From contig CP051152.1 of the NCBI GenBank assembly GCA_003970805.2, positions 3,224,001-3,288,000 on the forward strand: 64,000 nucleotides of DNA, given 5' to 3'. The position numbers were made by a program, and so were the translations under genes. How positions within the stretch are numbered: the stretch's first letter is position 1; each line of letters begins with the position of its first letter. The notes under the pieces are model-generated. The model saw nothing but the letters and a program-made list of their open reading frames with translations, did no database searches and was not told the origin of the DNA. The DNA is from Undibacterium piscinae (GTDB lineage Bacteria; Pseudomonadota; Gammaproteobacteria; Burkholderiales; Burkholderiaceae_D). Shown here piece after piece: positions 19,099 to 33,132 of the stretch.

Positions 19099-19674
19099 TT
19101 ATTTATTGGTATGCAGGCGTAGCATGGCTTCGTTGGTATTCCCCTCTACCATCAGCGGGACGATCTGTACGCTGCGGGCGATGGCTTCATCGATAAGCGG
19201 CTGTTCTTCCTTACGCGGCCGGTGCAGTACGAAGTCGGCTACGCCTTGCTGTAAATTCAGGGTGCGCGGATGGCCTATGCCTATCCGCAGCCGCCAGTAA
19301 TCCTGGGTGCCGAGTGCCGCCGTAATGTCCTTGAGTCCGTTATGACCACCCGAAGAGCCGCCTTTCTTGAGCTTGGCGATGCCCGGGTCGAGATCGAGTT
19401 CATCATGCACCACCAGCACCTGATCGGGCGTGAGCTTGTAAAAGCGGCATAGCGCACCTACCGACTGGCCGGAGCGGTTCATGAAAGTCTGCGGTTGCAG
19501 CAACCAGACATCTTCTGAGGCGATCTTGGTTTTGGCGACTAGCGCATTGAAATTTTTATCGCGTTGCAAACCGCTGCTGGCGAGTTGGTCAACCAGCCAG
19601 AAGCCAGCGTTGTGACGGGTTTGTTCGTATTCAGGGCCAGGGTTGCCTAGGCCGACGATGAGGCGGATGGACAT
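19099..19674 (-). CDS. pth: Peptidyl-tRNA hydrolase
   Basis: Releases peptides from tRNAs that dropped off ribosomes. It has 191 residues, as usual. The N-terminus [20 protein letters not shown] contains the catalytic His near residue 22; Asn in FMNRSGQSV and Asp in [11 protein letters not shown] are also in place. The family signature [13 protein letters not shown] is intact. No rplY is seen upstream; instead a hairpin-rich gap separates it from uvrA. Confidence 0.97.
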   Translation of the reverse strand: MSIRLIVGLGNPGPEYEQTRHNAGFWLVDQLASSGLQRDKNFNALVAKTKIASEDVWLLQPQTFMNRSGQSVGALCRFYKLTPDQVLVVHDELDLDPGIAKLKKGGSSGGHNGLKDITAALGTQDYWRLRIGIGHPRTLNLQQGVADFVLHRPRKEEQPLIDEAIARSVQIVPLMVEGNTNEAMLRLHTNK

Positions 19675-19733
19675 GGATGCTTAATTTTGATTAATCTATC
19701 GTGATAATGTTGAGTGTTTCTCAAAACCCTATC

Positions 19734-19791
19734 CGCATATTCCATGTGCCTTCTGGCAGCATTTAGGCCTGTAAGCAGCATGGAATATGCG
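19734..19791. repeat. Hairpin with 13-base arms
   Basis: CGCATATTCCATG and CATGGAATATGCG form a perfect 13-base inverted repeat around a 32-base middle that itself holds short complementary pieces. It sits upstream of pth and next to the larger palindromic element. It could be a terminator-like structure or part of the same repeat family. Confidence 0.7.
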
Positions 19792-19803
19792 CAGTAGTTT
19801 TTT

Positions 19804-19925
19804 GGGAACTTCTAAAAAACCTATACTCGGGCGCATCGCAGCGTTGCAAATCCTCGCAATACCGACGTATTGCTCCGGTTTGCGCCTTGCGCTGCATCCC
19901 GATTAACGGGTTTTTAGAAGTTCCC
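19804..19925. repeat. Nested long palindromic element (REP/MITE-like)
   Basis: The outer arms GGGAACTTCTAAAAAACC and GGGTTTTTAGAAGTTCCC are complementary apart from one extra A. Inside, CGGG...GCAGCG pairs with CGCTGCATCCCG, and the centre GCAATA-CCGACG-TATTGC is a perfect small hairpin. The whole 122 bases can fold into one long rod. No open frame is present. It looks like a mobile palindromic repeat rather than a terminator, although it lies directly downstream of uvrA and could end that transcript. Confidence 0.75.
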
Positions 19926-19936
19926 TTTCGGAACCT

Positions 19937-22888
<2,952 letters not shown>

Positions 22889-23062
22889 TGGACCGCTTTC
22901 CGCTAGGTGCTGCGTGTTGATGCATATCACTACATAGGTCGTTCGCGCCCAGCATTTCTGATTTCGGGGCAAGCAACCTGCTACTATAACGGGTTTTTGA
23001 AATTTGACGCGGGTGACCTGCCTGCTTTGTTTCACGTTTTGCCTTTGTACTGCCTTTGTATT

Positions 23063-23398
23063 ATGATAAATGCAACATCACCCGATAGCTCAATCAGCGC
23101 CGAGTCGCCAGACCTTCCCGCCGGGATGAGCCGTAACGAAATTCTTGCCAGCAGTTCGCTGGCATCGATCTTTGCCTTGCGCATGCTAGGACTATTCCTG
23201 ATTTTGCCGATTTTTGCGCTGCACGCAAAAACTCTGCCGGACGGTGGCAATATGACCTTGGTCGGCTTGGCGATGGGTATCTATGGTTTAAGCCAGGCTT
23301 GCGCGCAGATTCCTTTCGGAATCGCCTCGGATAAATTTGGCCGTAAGCGCATTATCGTGATTGGTCTGATTTTGTTCGCGCTGGGCGCGCTGAGATAG
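23063..23398 (+). pseudogene. MFS transporter, truncated after about 111 residues
   Basis: The ATG at 23063 starts a normal major-facilitator N-terminus: LASIFALRMLGLFLILPIFA (helix 1), then helix 2 and the diagnostic loop FGIASDKFGRKRIIVIG between helices 2 and 3. The frame stops after FALGALR. The other nine or so helices are missing; the 300 bases that follow show no MFS sequence in any frame. In related genomes uvrA, an MFS gene and ssb lie together; here both the MFS body and ssb are absent, which suggests a deletion or a misjoin at about 23395. Confidence 0.8.
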
Positions 23399-23646
23399 TG
23401 GTTGTTTGAGCAATCGTTGTTAGATGCTAGCGGCCGTTCGGCGATTGTGCGCTGGAGCATCGTTCAAAGCCAAAAACCGGCACACTTTAAGTTGGCGACG
23501 CGTTTTGTGCGCTGCGAAGGCTTTAATTAGCCGCATTGCAGAGTTGATGAGTGGGGCCCCTGAAGTTACCGGCGCATCCCAAGTATCTTTGCCGCAAAAA
23601 GCCGTACAGTCGAACAATCAAGCGTTTGCGCTAGCTTAATTTTTGT

Positions 23647-23672
23647 GCAGTAAGCGCTGTTGCGCTTACTGC
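23647..23672. repeat. Perfect hairpin
   Basis: GCAGTAAGCGC and GCGCTTACTGC, 11-base arms with the loop TGTT. It lies 26 bases before a stronger terminator. Possibly a second terminator stem or a protein-binding palindrome. Confidence 0.6.
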
Positions 23673-23697
23673 GAGTTAGACACAGGCAGTATTTAAG

Positions 23698-23732
23698 AAA
23701 AGCCCCTCCGGATTTGATCCGGAGGGGCTTTT
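23698..23732. terminator. Strong bidirectional intrinsic terminator
   Basis: Perfect 16-base arms AAAAGCCCCTCCGGAT / ATCCGGAGGGGCTTTT with a TTG loop, followed by more T. It probably ended the transcript of the gene now reduced to the MFS fragment, or of a gene lost with it. Confidence 0.93.
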
Positions 23733-24030
23733 TTGTTAAAGATATTTTGATTTCGTTGATTTCCGACAACAATATGAAATTGTTTATTCCATTATTGCGT
23801 TGCAACATAGAACTTCCTTGTTTGTTCAAGCGATGTTGGATATAAATATTGATGAAAGCCTCTAATTTACAGAATCTCCTGCCAAGTTTTAGATGTGTTT
23901 CATGTCTTATGGGCTGTCCTGATGCCGGTGATGGTAGTGGATGGGTAAATCGCTCATGATCTTAATGACCTTTTTTAATATGCGTAAATCCTGATTGACC
24001 GGATGTTCTTTCTATTAGCAGGAGACGAAA

Positions 24031-25773
24031 ATGATAGGTTTGAATCGGATTCACCATTTGAGCATTGCCAAGCGACTCGGCATACTTATTCTTAGTGCAG
24101 TGTTCGGTATCGCTGCTTTAACTTCTATTTTTTTGTACTCTGAAAGAAAACTCATCATCGAGGAGAGGCAGAGCAATGTCAGGCAAACCATAGAAGTTGC
24201 CCATAGTCTGGTAGTGCATTATCACAGCTTGATTGAACAAACTAAGCTCAGCGAGGAAGATGCGAAACAGGCCGCGATGAAGGCCATCAGGACTTTGCGC
24301 TATGGTGACGGTGAGTACATCTGGATCAATGACATGCAGCCAAAAATGCTCATGCATCCTATCAAGCCTGAATTGGAAGGCAAGGATTTGTCCGCTACTA
24401 AAGACCCTACCGGTAAATTTTTATTTAATGAGTTTGTTGATGTGGTCAAGGCAAAAGGTGCCGGCTTTGTGTTTTACATGTGGCCTAAACCAGGCCAGGA
24501 CAAGCCGGTGCAAAAAGTATCATATGTAAAAGGCTTTGCGCCTTGGGGTTGGGTGATAGGTTCCGGCGTCTACATTGATACCGTAGACGCTACCATACAG
24601 TTGCGTTTAATCGAGTTTGCGATAGGCGCTGCGCTGTTGGCTGCTGCATTGCTGGCGGTGGGTTTATTTATTGCACGCGGACTGCTAAACCAATTGGGTG
24701 GTGAGCCTAATTATGCTGCGAATATTACACGGCACATTGCCGAAGGTGATCTGACGGTAGCGATTGAGCTCAAAAAAGCGGATGAATCGAGTCTTTTGTA
24801 TTCGATCAAAACGATGCGCGACAGTATCGGCGCCATTATCGCGCAGGTAAGGAGTGGTACCGATACGATAGCCTTGTCCTCTAAAGAGATAGCGTCGGGC
24901 AATATGGATCTGTCAGCGCGTACTGAGACTCAGGCAAGTTCACTGGAGGAAACCGCATCCTCTATGGAAGAGTTAACCGGAACCGTTAAGCAAAATGCCG
25001 ATAATGCGCGCCAGGCTAATCAACTGGCTGCGTCCGCTTCAGAGATCGCGCTTAAAGGCGGGCGTGTGGTTGCCGAAGTGGTGGCAACGATGGGTGTGAT
25101 TAATTCTTCTTCGCAAAAAATTGTGGATATCATTTCTGTCATTGATGGTATCGCTTTTCAGACCAATATTCTGGCGCTCAATGCCGCGGTTGAAGCTGCT
25201 CGCGCCGGTGAACAGGGTCGCGGTTTCGCAGTCGTTGCTTCTGAAGTGCGTAATTTGGCGCAGCGCTCCGCAAGTGCCGCAAAAGAGATCAAAACCTTGA
25301 TCAATGATTCAGTCGAAAATGTCAGACATGGCTCTCAGCTTGTAGATCAGGCCGGTGGCACCATGAATGATATTGTCGATAGTGTCCGGCATGTTACCGA
25401 CATCATGGCCGAAATTACAGCTGCTACCTCTGAGCAAACTTCCGGTATCGAACAGATTAATCTGGCGATTTCAGAAATGGATAACGTTACCCAGCAAAAT
25501 GCGGCTTTAGTCGAGCAAGCCGCAGCAGCGGCGGCTGCCATGCAGGAACAGGCTGACAAATTGACGGAGGTAGTCAGTGTGTTTAAGGTTGATGAACATA
25601 TGTCCGGAGCGTCAGCGCAAATGCAGGCGCCCCAGCGGGCACCCATAAAGACCGCGTCACGGCCGGTCCCGGTACATAAAAAACTTAGTGCAGCGAAACC
25701 TGCTGTGGCTAAAGCGGCTCCGGTTAGCCAAGCCCAAAAAGCACCGGCGGCAGATGACTGGGAAGAGTTTTGA
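24031..25773 (+). CDS. Methyl-accepting chemotaxis protein with single Cache sensor domain
   Basis: Chemoreceptor of 580 residues. Membrane helix 1 is near 12-32 and helix 2 near 192-215, enclosing an sCache_2 sensor ([20 protein letters not shown] and [17 protein letters not shown] are typical; these receptors often bind small organic acids). A HAMP segment follows, then the signalling hairpin with [20 protein letters not shown] near residue 381. The tail ends AADDWEEF, resembling the CheR/CheB-docking pentapeptide NWETF. Expressed alone; no che genes are nearby. The Ala/Pro/Lys-rich linker before the tail is a flexible tether. Confidence 0.95.
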   Translation: MIGLNRIHHLSIAKRLGILILSAVFGIAALTSIFLYSERKLIIEERQSNVRQTIEVAHSLVVHYHSLIEQTKLSEEDAKQAAMKAIRTLRYGDGEYIWINDMQPKMLMHPIKPELEGKDLSATKDPTGKFLFNEFVDVVKAKGAGFVFYMWPKPGQDKPVQKVSYVKGFAPWGWVIGSGVYIDTVDATIQLRLIEFAIGAALLAAALLAVGLFIARGLLNQLGGEPNYAANITRHIAEGDLTVAIELKKADESSLLYSIKTMRDSIGAIIAQVRSGTDTIALSSKEIASGNMDLSARTETQASSLEETASSMEELTGTVKQNADNARQANQLAASASEIALKGGRVVAEVVATMGVINSSSQKIVDIISVIDGIAFQTNILALNAAVEAARAGEQGRGFAVVASEVRNLAQRSASAAKEIKTLINDSVENVRHGSQLVDQAGGTMNDIVDSVRHVTDIMAEITAATSEQTSGIEQINLAISEMDNVTQQNAALVEQAAAAAAAMQEQADKLTEVVSVFKVDEHMSGASAQMQAPQRAPIKTASRPVPVHKKLSAAKPAVAKAAPVSQAQKAPAADDWEEF

Positions 25774-25791
25774 GTGTTGATGACAGACAGA

Positions 25792-25813
25792 TCACCCTGT
25801 GCATGCAGGGTGA
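25792..25813. terminator. Stem-loop after the chemoreceptor gene
   Basis: TCACCCTG / CAGGGTGA, eight-base perfect arms around TGCATG, 18 bases after the stop, followed by ATCTATTTT. A modest intrinsic terminator. Confidence 0.65.
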
Positions 25814-26017
25814 ATCTATTTTGAGCTAAATTTATCCAGAATTGAATTAAATTGAATTGCGTGGCGCTGCTAATTCCTAAGCGCTGCAACTTGGTTGCCG
25901 CTCAAATATGGTTTTACAAATGATTTTGTATATAGACTTAAATGGATAATTCACGGCGGAACGGTGCAAAACCGGTTCTTGTTTTACAATGCCGATTCCA
26001 TTTACCGATTGCATCTC

Positions 26018-26716
26018 ATGGCAAGACTTCCGCGCTTGGTCGTTCCGGACCAGCTACATCACATCATCCAAAAGGGCAACGATGGCAAGGTCATCTTTGC
26101 TGATCCTGAAGATTTTGTGATCTTTATCCGTTGGCTCAAAGAGGCATCGAAGCAATTTCAAGTCGCAATACATGCCTATGTATTAATGCCGGATCATCTG
26201 CATTTGTTACTCACGCCCAAGGACGATACCGGCTTGGGTAAGATGATGCAATGGATAGGGCGTCACTATGTCCCTTATTTTAATTCTAAATATCATCGCT
26301 CAGGCACTCTTTGGCAGGGAAGATATAAGGCCACTATCCTTGAGGCTGCCAAGTATTTTCTACCTTGTAGCCTGTATATCGAAAGCAACCCGGTGCGAGC
26401 AAGCCTGGTGGCCGATGCGGTGGATTACCCTTACTCAAGCTACTTGCATCATATCGGTCTGACTAATGATCCTTTGATTACCGATCATCCTGGTTATTGG
26501 GGTTTGGGAAATACGCCATTTCAGCGTGAGGCCGCTTATAAAGAGATGATGGAGCGTGGGTTATCTTCGGCTGAAGTTGCAGCATTGACAGATGCAACGC
26601 TCAAGGCTTGGTTGCTGGGGTCTGAACAATTTAAATTGGAAATGTCTAAGCTTACCTCCCGCAGAGTGGCGCCAGCGAAGCGTGGTCGTCCATCTAAGCA
26701 AACGAAGCCTGATTAG
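26018..26716 (+). CDS. REP-associated tyrosine transposase (RAYT), Y1_Tnp / IS200-like
   Basis: Single-strand DNA endonuclease of the HUH superfamily with one Tyr; RAYTs are domesticated relatives of IS200/IS605 transposases linked to short palindromic repeats. The ATG at 26018 starts MARLPRLVVPDQLHHIIQKG, a typical RAYT opening. The HUH pair is in MPDHLHLLLTP near residue 61 and the catalytic Tyr is in WQGRYKAT near residue 104. NPVRASLVADAVDYPYSSY is the conserved C-terminal motif. The length is 232 residues, with a basic tail (RRVAPAKRGRPSKQTK) that may contact DNA. No partner IS gene is present. Confidence 0.93.
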   Translation: MARLPRLVVPDQLHHIIQKGNDGKVIFADPEDFVIFIRWLKEASKQFQVAIHAYVLMPDHLHLLLTPKDDTGLGKMMQWIGRHYVPYFNSKYHRSGTLWQGRYKATILEAAKYFLPCSLYIESNPVRASLVADAVDYPYSSYLHHIGLTNDPLITDHPGYWGLGNTPFQREAAYKEMMERGLSSAEVAALTDATLKAWLLGSEQFKLEMSKLTSRRVAPAKRGRPSKQTKPD

Positions 26717-26734
26717 CAAACGAGTAAGACAAAA

Positions 26735-26815
26735 AAATTTACGCAAAATCACTATGTCCCCAATTTAAAAATGCAAGTTTCACTGGTTATTTAATTTGAC
26801 ACTGACCCTAATTGT
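26735..26815. repeat. Candidate REP-type tail downstream of the RAYT gene
   Basis: This gap holds ACTATGTCCCCAATTT and AATTTGACACTGACCCTAAT, phrases that resemble the short sequences found beside RAYT genes in other proteobacteria. No long stem is obvious. The assignment rests on resemblance and position and would need other copies in the genome. Confidence 0.35.
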
Positions 26816-26882
26816 TCTTGTTGTGTAATCTGCTGCGCTGCACTATTCTATGGACTACGTTATTTCTGAATGGAGAATCATT

Positions 26883-29800
26883 ATGCAAGCGCAAGGCCTG
26901 TACGACCCAGCTAATGAACACGACGCCTGCGGTGTAGGCTTTGTGGCGCATATTAAAGGCAAAAAAACTCACGCTATCGTTGAGCAAGGTTTGCTGATCC
27001 TGAAAAATCTTGATCACCGGGGTGCCGTTGGTGCCGATGCCCTGATGGGCGACGGTGCTGGTGTACTGATTCAGATCCCTGACCAGTACTATCGTGAAGA
27101 GATGGCTAAGTCTGGCGTGAATTTGCCACCTCCTGGTGAATACGGCGTGGGGATGATTTTCCTGCCTAAAGAACAAGCTTCCCGTCTGGCATGTGAGCAG
27201 GAAATCGAACGCGCGGTGCGCGCTGAAGGTCAGGTTGTGTTGGGTTGGCGCGATGTGCCTGTCGATAGCGAAATGCCAATGTCGCCTACCGTGCGCGAAA
27301 AAGAACCGGTAATCCGTCAGATTTTCATTGGCCGTGGCGCCGATATCATGGTCACTGACGCTTTGGAGCGCAAACTGTATGTGATCCGTAAGTCAGCCGT
27401 CCATGCGATTGAAGCTTTGAAACTGATCCACGGTAAGGAATATTTCGTGCCTTCGATGTCGGCGCGTACTATCGTGTACAAAGGTTTGCTGTTGGCTGAT
27501 CAGGTCGGCGTCTACTATAAAGATTTGCAAGATGAGCGCTGCGTTTCCGCGCTGGCGCTGGTGCATCAGCGTTTCTCTACCAATACCTTCCCTGAATGGC
27601 CATTAGCCCATCCTTATCGCATGATTGCGCACAACGGTGAGATTAACACCGTTAAAGGTAACTTTAACTGGATGCGTGCACGTGAAGGCGTCATGAAATC
27701 GGCCGTGTTGGGCGAAGATTTACAAAAGCTCTATCCTTTGATTTTTGAAGGCCAGTCAGACACAGCCAGTTTTGATAACGCGCTGGAACTGCTGGTAATG
27801 GCTGGTTATCCTATCGCCCAGGCGATGATGATGATGATTCCTGAAGCCTGGGAAAATCACAGCATGATGGACGACAATCGTCGTGCCTTCTACGAATACC
27901 ATGCCGCCATGATGGAACCATGGGATGGCCCTGCGGCAATGGCATTTACCGACGGTCGCCAGATCGGCGGTACTTTGGATAGAAATGGTTTGCGCCCTGC
28001 GCGTTATATCGTCACTGACGATGACTTAGTCGTTATGGCTTCGGAATCAGGCGTATTGCCGATTCCCGAATCAAAAATCATCAAAAAATGGCGCTTGCAA
28101 CCGGGCAAAATGTTTTTGATCGATCTGGAAGCCGGTCGTATCATTGACGACAAGGAAATTAAGGATACGTACGCCAATGCCAAGCCGTACAAGCAATGGA
28201 TCAAATCGGTACGCATCAAGCTAAATGAGCTAAAAGGCGAGCAAGCCGATCAGCCGGAAACCGCGACACTGCTCGATAGACAACAAGCGTTCGGCTACAC
28301 CCAGGAAGATTTGAAATTCCTGATGGCGCCTATGGCTGCCAATGGCGAAGAAGCGACTGGTTCCATGGGTAACGATTCATCGTTGGCTGTGATGTCGAAC
28401 AAACTCAAGCCTTTGTACAACTACTTTAAACAGTTGTTTGCACAGGTAACCAATCCGCCTATCGATCCTATCCGTGAAGCGATGGTGATGTCGCTGGTTT
28501 CTTTCATCGGTCCAAAACCGAATTTGTTGGATACCAATAACATCAACCCGCCTATGCGTCTGGAAGTTTCGCAGCCGGTGCTCGATTTTGCCGATATCGC
28601 CAAGTTGCGCAATATCAGCGCCAATACCGGCGGCAAATTCAAGTCCTATGAGCTCGATATCTGCTATCCGGTCGCATGGGGTAAAGACGGTATCGAAGCG
28701 CGTCTGGCTTCTATCTGCGCTGAAGTAGTTGATGCGGTTAAATCCGGTCATAACATCGTGATCATTACCGATCGCAAAATGGACGCAAATTTTGTCGCGA
28801 TCCCGGCATTGCTGGCAACTTCCACCGTGCATCAGCATTTGGTCAGCAAAGGTATGCGTACCATTACAGGTCTGGTAGTTGAGACAGGATCTGCTCGTGA
28901 GACCCATCATTTTGCCCTGTTGGCAGGCTATGGCGCGGAAGCGGTCCATCCTTACCTGGCAATGCAAACCCTGGCCGATATGGCGAAGGATTTGCCTGGT
29001 GATTTGTCGCCAGAAAAAGCCATCTACAACTACACCAAGGCGGTTGGCAAAGGCTTGATGAAAGTCATGTCCAAGATGGGTATTTCCACCTACATGTCTT
29101 ACTGTGGCGCGCAGATTTTTGAAGTCATCGGTCTCAATAAGTCTTTGGTCGACAAATACTTCAAAGGCACGGCTTCAAATGTAGAAGGTATTGGCGTCTT
29201 TGAAGTGGCGGAAGAGGCGTTGCGCCTGCATAAACTGGCCTTCGGTAATGACCCGGTATTGGCTAATGCACTCGATGCCGGCGGCGAATACGCTTACCGT
29301 GTACGTGGCGAAGACCATATGTGGACACCGGACGCGATCGCGAAATTGCAGCATTCGACGCGTTCGAATAACTTTAATTCATACAAGGAATATGCGCAGA
29401 TCATTAACGATCAATCCAAGCGCCATATGACTTTGCGCGGCCTGTTTGAATTTAAGATCGATCCGACCAAGGCAATTCCTTTGGATCAGGTTGAACCAGC
29501 CAAGGAAATCGTTAAGCGTTTCGCCACTGGTGCGATGTCGCTCGGTTCCATTAGTACTGAAGCGCATGCCACATTGGCGGTTGCGATGAACCGTATCGGT
29601 GGTAAATCGAATACCGGTGAAGGTGGTGAAGATCCTATCCGTTACCAGCAAGAGCTGAAGGGCATCCCTATCAAACAGGGTTCTACTCTGGCGTCCGTGT
29701 TGGGCAATGAAGTGGTGCAGGTAGATATTCCCCTGATCGAAGGCGATTCTTTACGCTCACGTATCAAGCAGGTGGCGTCCGGTCGTTTTGGGGTTACCGC

Positions 29801-31571
29801 TGAATACCTGGCTTCCGCTGATCAGATCCAGATCAAGATGGCACAGGGCGCCAAGCCTGGTGAAGGCGGTCAGTTGCCTGGACATAAGGTCTCTGACTAT
29901 ATCGCTAAGCTGCGTTTCTCGGTTCCTGGCGTAGGCTTGATTTCGCCGCCACCGCATCACGATATTTACTCTATCGAGGATTTGGCGCAGTTGATCCATG
30001 ATCTGAAGAACGTTAATCCTAGCGCTTCGATTTCTGTGAAATTGGTGTCCGAAGTTGGTGTCGGTACGGTTGCCGCCGGTGTTTCCAAAGCTAAGGCCGA
30101 TCACCTGGTCATCGCCGGTCATGACGGTGGTACTGGCGCTTCGCCTTTGTCATCGGTCAAGCATGCCGGTACACCGTGGGAATTGGGCTTGTCTGAAACT
30201 CAGCAGACACTGGTACTTAATGGCTTGCGTAGCCGGGTGCGGGTACAGGCTGACGGTCAGATGAAAACCGGCCGCGACGTGGTGATTGCCGCCATGCTGG
30301 GCGCTGATGAAATCGGTTTTGCGACAGCGCCATTGGTGGTTGAGGGTTGCATCATGATGCGCAAGTGTCATTTGAATACCTGCCCGGTCGGCGTTGCGAC
30401 ACAAGATCCTGAATTGCGTAAGAAATTCTCAGGTAAGCCTGAATACGTCGTCAATTATTTCTTCTTCGTCGCCGAAGAAGCGCGTCAGATTATGGCGCAA
30501 CTGGGTATCCGAACTTATGATGAATTGATCGGTCGCGTTGATTTGTTGGATAAATCCCAGGCGATCACGCACTGGAAAGCCAAGGGTCTCGATTTCAGCC
30601 GTATTTTCTATCAGCCGGAAATGCCAGCCGGTACTGAAGTGCGTCACGTAGACGTGCAAGATCATTGCCTGGAAAAAGCGCTGGATAACAAACTTATTGC
30701 GCAAGCTAAGTCCGCGCTTGATACCGGTGAAAAAGTCTCGTTTATTTCGCCTATCAAGAATCTTAACCGCACGGTTGGTGCCATGTTGTCCGGTGAAGTG
30801 GCGAAGCGTTATGGTCATGCAGGTTTGCCTGACGACACTATCCATATCCAGTTGCAAGGTACGGCCGGTCAGTCTGCCGGTGCTTTCCTGGCGCATGGCG
30901 TCACTTTGGATCTGGTGGGTGAGGGCAATGACTACGTCGGAAAAGGTTTGTCCGGCGGTCGTATCATCATCCGTCCGAATACCGAATTCCGTGGTTGGGC
31001 GGTAGATAACATCATCTGCGGCAATACCGTGTTGTATGGCGCGATCGCGGGTGAAGCTTTCATCAATGGCGTCGCCGGTGAACGTTTTGCCGTACGTAAC
31101 TCTGGTGCCGTAACCGTGGTTGAAGGTACTGGTGATCATGGTTGTGAATACATGACCGGCGGTACAGTGATCGTGCTGGGCAATACCGGACGCAATTTTG
31201 CTGCCGGTATGTCAGGCGGGATTGCGTATGTCTATGATCCTGATGGCGAGTTCGAAGCCAAGTGCAATATGTCTATGGTGACACTGGAACCCGTATTAGC
31301 CGGCGATGTGCAATTGGCTAGTATGGATAAAGCGATCTGGCATAGCGCTCTGCGTGGCGGAGAAGGCGAAACGGATGAAGCGATCTTGCGTAGTTTGCTG
31401 GAGCGTCATTTCAAACATACCGGTAGTACCCGTGCCCGTAATTTGCTTGATGACTGGGCTCGTAGCCGCGCTAAGTTTGTCAAGGTCTTCCCGACTGAAT
31501 ACAAACGGGCGCTTGGCGAAATGTATGCAGCTAAACAGTTGCTGATACAAAACGAAAAAGTCGCTGCATAG
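26883..31571 (+). CDS. gltB: Glutamate synthase (NADPH) large subunit
   Basis: Transfers the amide of glutamine to 2-oxoglutarate, making two glutamates, with GltD. The ATG at 26883 follows GGAGAATCATT; the protein is 1562 residues, a normal length. The N-terminal amidotransferase has its nucleophile Cys in [14 protein letters not shown] near residue 16, so a short propeptide is removed. The FMN/synthase domain has [13 protein letters not shown] and [13 protein letters not shown]. The 3Fe-4S Cys are in [17 protein letters not shown]. The C-terminal glycine-rich GXGXG helix region is intact ([22 protein letters not shown]). gltD follows after 97 bases. Confidence 0.98.
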   Translation: MQAQGLYDPANEHDACGVGFVAHIKGKKTHAIVEQGLLILKNLDHRGAVGADALMGDGAGVLIQIPDQYYREEMAKSGVNLPPPGEYGVGMIFLPKEQASRLACEQEIERAVRAEGQVVLGWRDVPVDSEMPMSPTVREKEPVIRQIFIGRGADIMVTDALERKLYVIRKSAVHAIEALKLIHGKEYFVPSMSARTIVYKGLLLADQVGVYYKDLQDERCVSALALVHQRFSTNTFPEWPLAHPYRMIAHNGEINTVKGNFNWMRAREGVMKSAVLGEDLQKLYPLIFEGQSDTASFDNALELLVMAGYPIAQAMMMMIPEAWENHSMMDDNRRAFYEYHAAMMEPWDGPAAMAFTDGRQIGGTLDRNGLRPARYIVTDDDLVVMASESGVLPIPESKIIKKWRLQPGKMFLIDLEAGRIIDDKEIKDTYANAKPYKQWIKSVRIKLNELKGEQADQPETATLLDRQQAFGYTQEDLKFLMAPMAANGEEATGSMGNDSSLAVMSNKLKPLYNYFKQLFAQVTNPPIDPIREAMVMSLVSFIGPKPNLLDTNNINPPMRLEVSQPVLDFADIAKLRNISANTGGKFKSYELDICYPVAWGKDGIEARLASICAEVVDAVKSGHNIVIITDRKMDANFVAIPALLATSTVHQHLVSKGMRTITGLVVETGSARETHHFALLAGYGAEAVHPYLAMQTLADMAKDLPGDLSPEKAIYNYTKAVGKGLMKVMSKMGISTYMSYCGAQIFEVIGLNKSLVDKYFKGTASNVEGIGVFEVAEEALRLHKLAFGNDPVLANALDAGGEYAYRVRGEDHMWTPDAIAKLQHSTRSNNFNSYKEYAQIINDQSKRHMTLRGLFEFKIDPTKAIPLDQVEPAKEIVKRFATGAMSLGSISTEAHATLAVAMNRIGGKSNTGEGGEDPIRYQQELKGIPIKQGSTLASVLGNEVVQVDIPLIEGDSLRSRIKQVASGRFGVTAEYLASADQIQIKMAQGAKPGEGGQLPGHKVSDYIAKLRFSVPGVGLISPPPHHDIYSIEDLAQLIHDLKNVNPSASISVKLVSEVGVGTVAAGVSKAKADHLVIAGHDGGTGASPLSSVKHAGTPWELGLSETQQTLVLNGLRSRVRVQADGQMKTGRDVVIAAMLGADEIGFATAPLVVEGCIMMRKCHLNTCPVGVATQDPELRKKFSGKPEYVVNYFFFVAEEARQIMAQLGIRTYDELIGRVDLLDKSQAITHWKAKGLDFSRIFYQPEMPAGTEVRHVDVQDHCLEKALDNKLIAQAKSALDTGEKVSFISPIKNLNRTVGAMLSGEVAKRYGHAGLPDDTIHIQLQGTAGQSAGAFLAHGVTLDLVGEGNDYVGKGLSGGRIIIRPNTEFRGWAVDNIICGNTVLYGAIAGEAFINGVAGERFAVRNSGAVTVVEGTGDHGCEYMTGGTVIVLGNTGRNFAAGMSGGIAYVYDPDGEFEAKCNMSMVTLEPVLAGDVQLASMDKAIWHSALRGGEGETDEAILRSLLERHFKHTGSTRARNLLDDWARSRAKFVKVFPTEYKRALGEMYAAKQLLIQNEKVAA

Positions 31572-31668
31572 TCAAGAGCGAGAGCATCCGGCACCCGTGT
31601 CGGATGCACGCTCCTGTGCATTTCAGGAATGAATGGGCGCATGGCCCGCAATAAAATTGAGGTGGAAA

Positions 31669-33132
31669 ATGGGTAAAATCACTGGTTTCATGGAATATAA
31701 GCGCTTGCAGGAAGCAAGCGAAGCGCCGCAGTTACGCAAGAAGCATTACAAGGAATTTTCATTGCATTTGGCAGATGATCAGGCAAAGATACAGGCCGCA
31801 CGCTGCATGGATTGCGGTATTCCTTTCTGTAACAACGGCTGCCCGGTAAATAACATCATTCCGGACTGGAATGACCTGGTCTACAACGGCAACTACAAGC
31901 TGGCTTTGGAGACGCTGCATTCAACCAATAATTTTCCGGAATTTACCGGACGCATCTGCCCGGCCCCGTGTGAATCTGCCTGTACCTTAGGGATCAATGA
32001 TGATGCCGTCGGTATCAAATCGATTGAGCATTTCATCATCGACAAAGGCTGGGAAAACGGCTGGGTAGTTCCACAGGTTTCTGCAGTCAAGACCGGCAAG
32101 AAAATTGCCGTGGTTGGTTCTGGTCCTGCCGGACTGGCTGCCGCACAGCAGTTAGCGCGTGTTGGTCATGATGTCACCGTATTTGAAAAGAATGATCGCG
32201 TTGGCGGCTTGCTGCGTTACGGCATTCCAGATTTTAAAATGGAGAAATCCCATATCGATCGCCGCGTGGAGCAGATGCAGGCAGAAGGTGTCACCTTCCG
32301 TACCAGCGTTTTTGTCGGTAAGGATTTTCCAGCGAATATCACTAACTGGTCAAAAGAAACGATTTCGCCAGCGCAACTGCAAAAAGATTTTGATGCAGTG
32401 ATCATTGCCGGTGGCGCAGAGCAGCCGCGTGACTTGCCGGTTCCTGGTCGTGAACTGAAAGGTGTGCATTTTGCGATGGACTTCCTGCCCTTGCAAAACA
32501 AAGTCAATGCCGGCGATAAGTTGAAAGATCAATTAATGGCGAGCGGCAAGCATGTGGTCGTCATCGGTGGTGGTGATACTGGTTCGGATTGCGTGGGAAC
32601 CTCGAATCGTCATGGTGCCAAATCAGTCACGCAATTTGAATTAATGCCGCAGCCACCAGAGCAAGAGAATAAGCCACTGGTATGGCCGTATTGGCCGACC
32701 AAATTGCGCACCTCTTCTTCGCATGAAGAAGGTTGCGAGCGTGATTGGGCAGTTGCCACCAAACGTCTGGAAGGCAAAGGCGGCAAGGTAGAGAAGTTGA
32801 TCGCCTGCCGCGTTGAATGGAAAGACGGCAAGATGCAGGAAGTGCCGGATTCCGAATTTGAAATGAAAGCCGATCTGGTGTTGTTGGCGATGGGATTTGT
32901 TTCGCCGGTACAGCAAGTTCTTGACGCCTTTGGTGTCAGCATGGATGCGCGCGGGAATGCCAAGGCGACTACCGATGGCGAAGGATGTTATCTGACTAAT
33001 GTTGCCAAGGTTTACGCGGCAGGTGACATGCGTCGCGGCCAATCGCTGGTGGTATGGGCGATCCGCGAAGGTCGTCAATGCGCACGTGAAGTCGATGTCG
33101 CCTTGATGGGTGAATCTGTGTTGCCGCGGTAA
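31669..33132 (+). CDS. gltD: Glutamate synthase (NADPH) small subunit
   Basis: FAD protein that passes electrons from NADPH to GltB through 4Fe-4S clusters. The ATG at 31669 after GAGGTGGAAA gives [13 protein letters not shown], 487 residues. Cluster Cys are in [18 protein letters not shown] and [15 protein letters not shown]. The FAD site is [16 protein letters not shown] and the NADPH site [17 protein letters not shown]. The last part, [20 protein letters not shown], closes the FAD fold. It ends the gltBD operon at a clear terminator. Confidence 0.97.
   Translation: MGKITGFMEYKRLQEASEAPQLRKKHYKEFSLHLADDQAKIQAARCMDCGIPFCNNGCPVNNIIPDWNDLVYNGNYKLALETLHSTNNFPEFTGRICPAPCESACTLGINDDAVGIKSIEHFIIDKGWENGWVVPQVSAVKTGKKIAVVGSGPAGLAAAQQLARVGHDVTVFEKNDRVGGLLRYGIPDFKMEKSHIDRRVEQMQAEGVTFRTSVFVGKDFPANITNWSKETISPAQLQKDFDAVIIAGGAEQPRDLPVPGRELKGVHFAMDFLPLQNKVNAGDKLKDQLMASGKHVVVIGGGDTGSDCVGTSNRHGAKSVTQFELMPQPPEQENKPLVWPYWPTKLRTSSSHEEGCERDWAVATKRLEGKGGKVEKLIACRVEWKDGKMQEVPDSEFEMKADLVLLAMGFVSPVQQVLDAFGVSMDARGNAKATTDGEGCYLTNVAKVYAAGDMRRGQSLVVWAIREGRQCAREVDVALMGESVLPR

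Larger units (their letters stand above)
23399..24030. other. Gap without a recognisable gene between the MFS fragment and the chemoreceptor
   Basis: Two short open stretches exist. One, 23424-23639 on the plus strand, ends SLPQKAVQSNNQAFALA; none is like a known family and codon use is not convincing. The gap also holds two perfect hairpins (listed separately). From 23735 to 24015 the DNA is AT-richer and shows no feature apart from the ribosome site GCAGGAGACG before the chemoreceptor ATG. Confidence 0.5.

Noticed and set aside
23424..23639. Plus-strand open frame of 71 codons after the MFS fragment
   Set aside because: It starts at TTG without a ribosome site, resembles no known family and lies in a region that looks like a deletion scar.
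28377..31139. Long minus-strand frames inside gltB
   Set aside because: gltB is intact on the plus strand over the whole range; these are codon-bias shadows.
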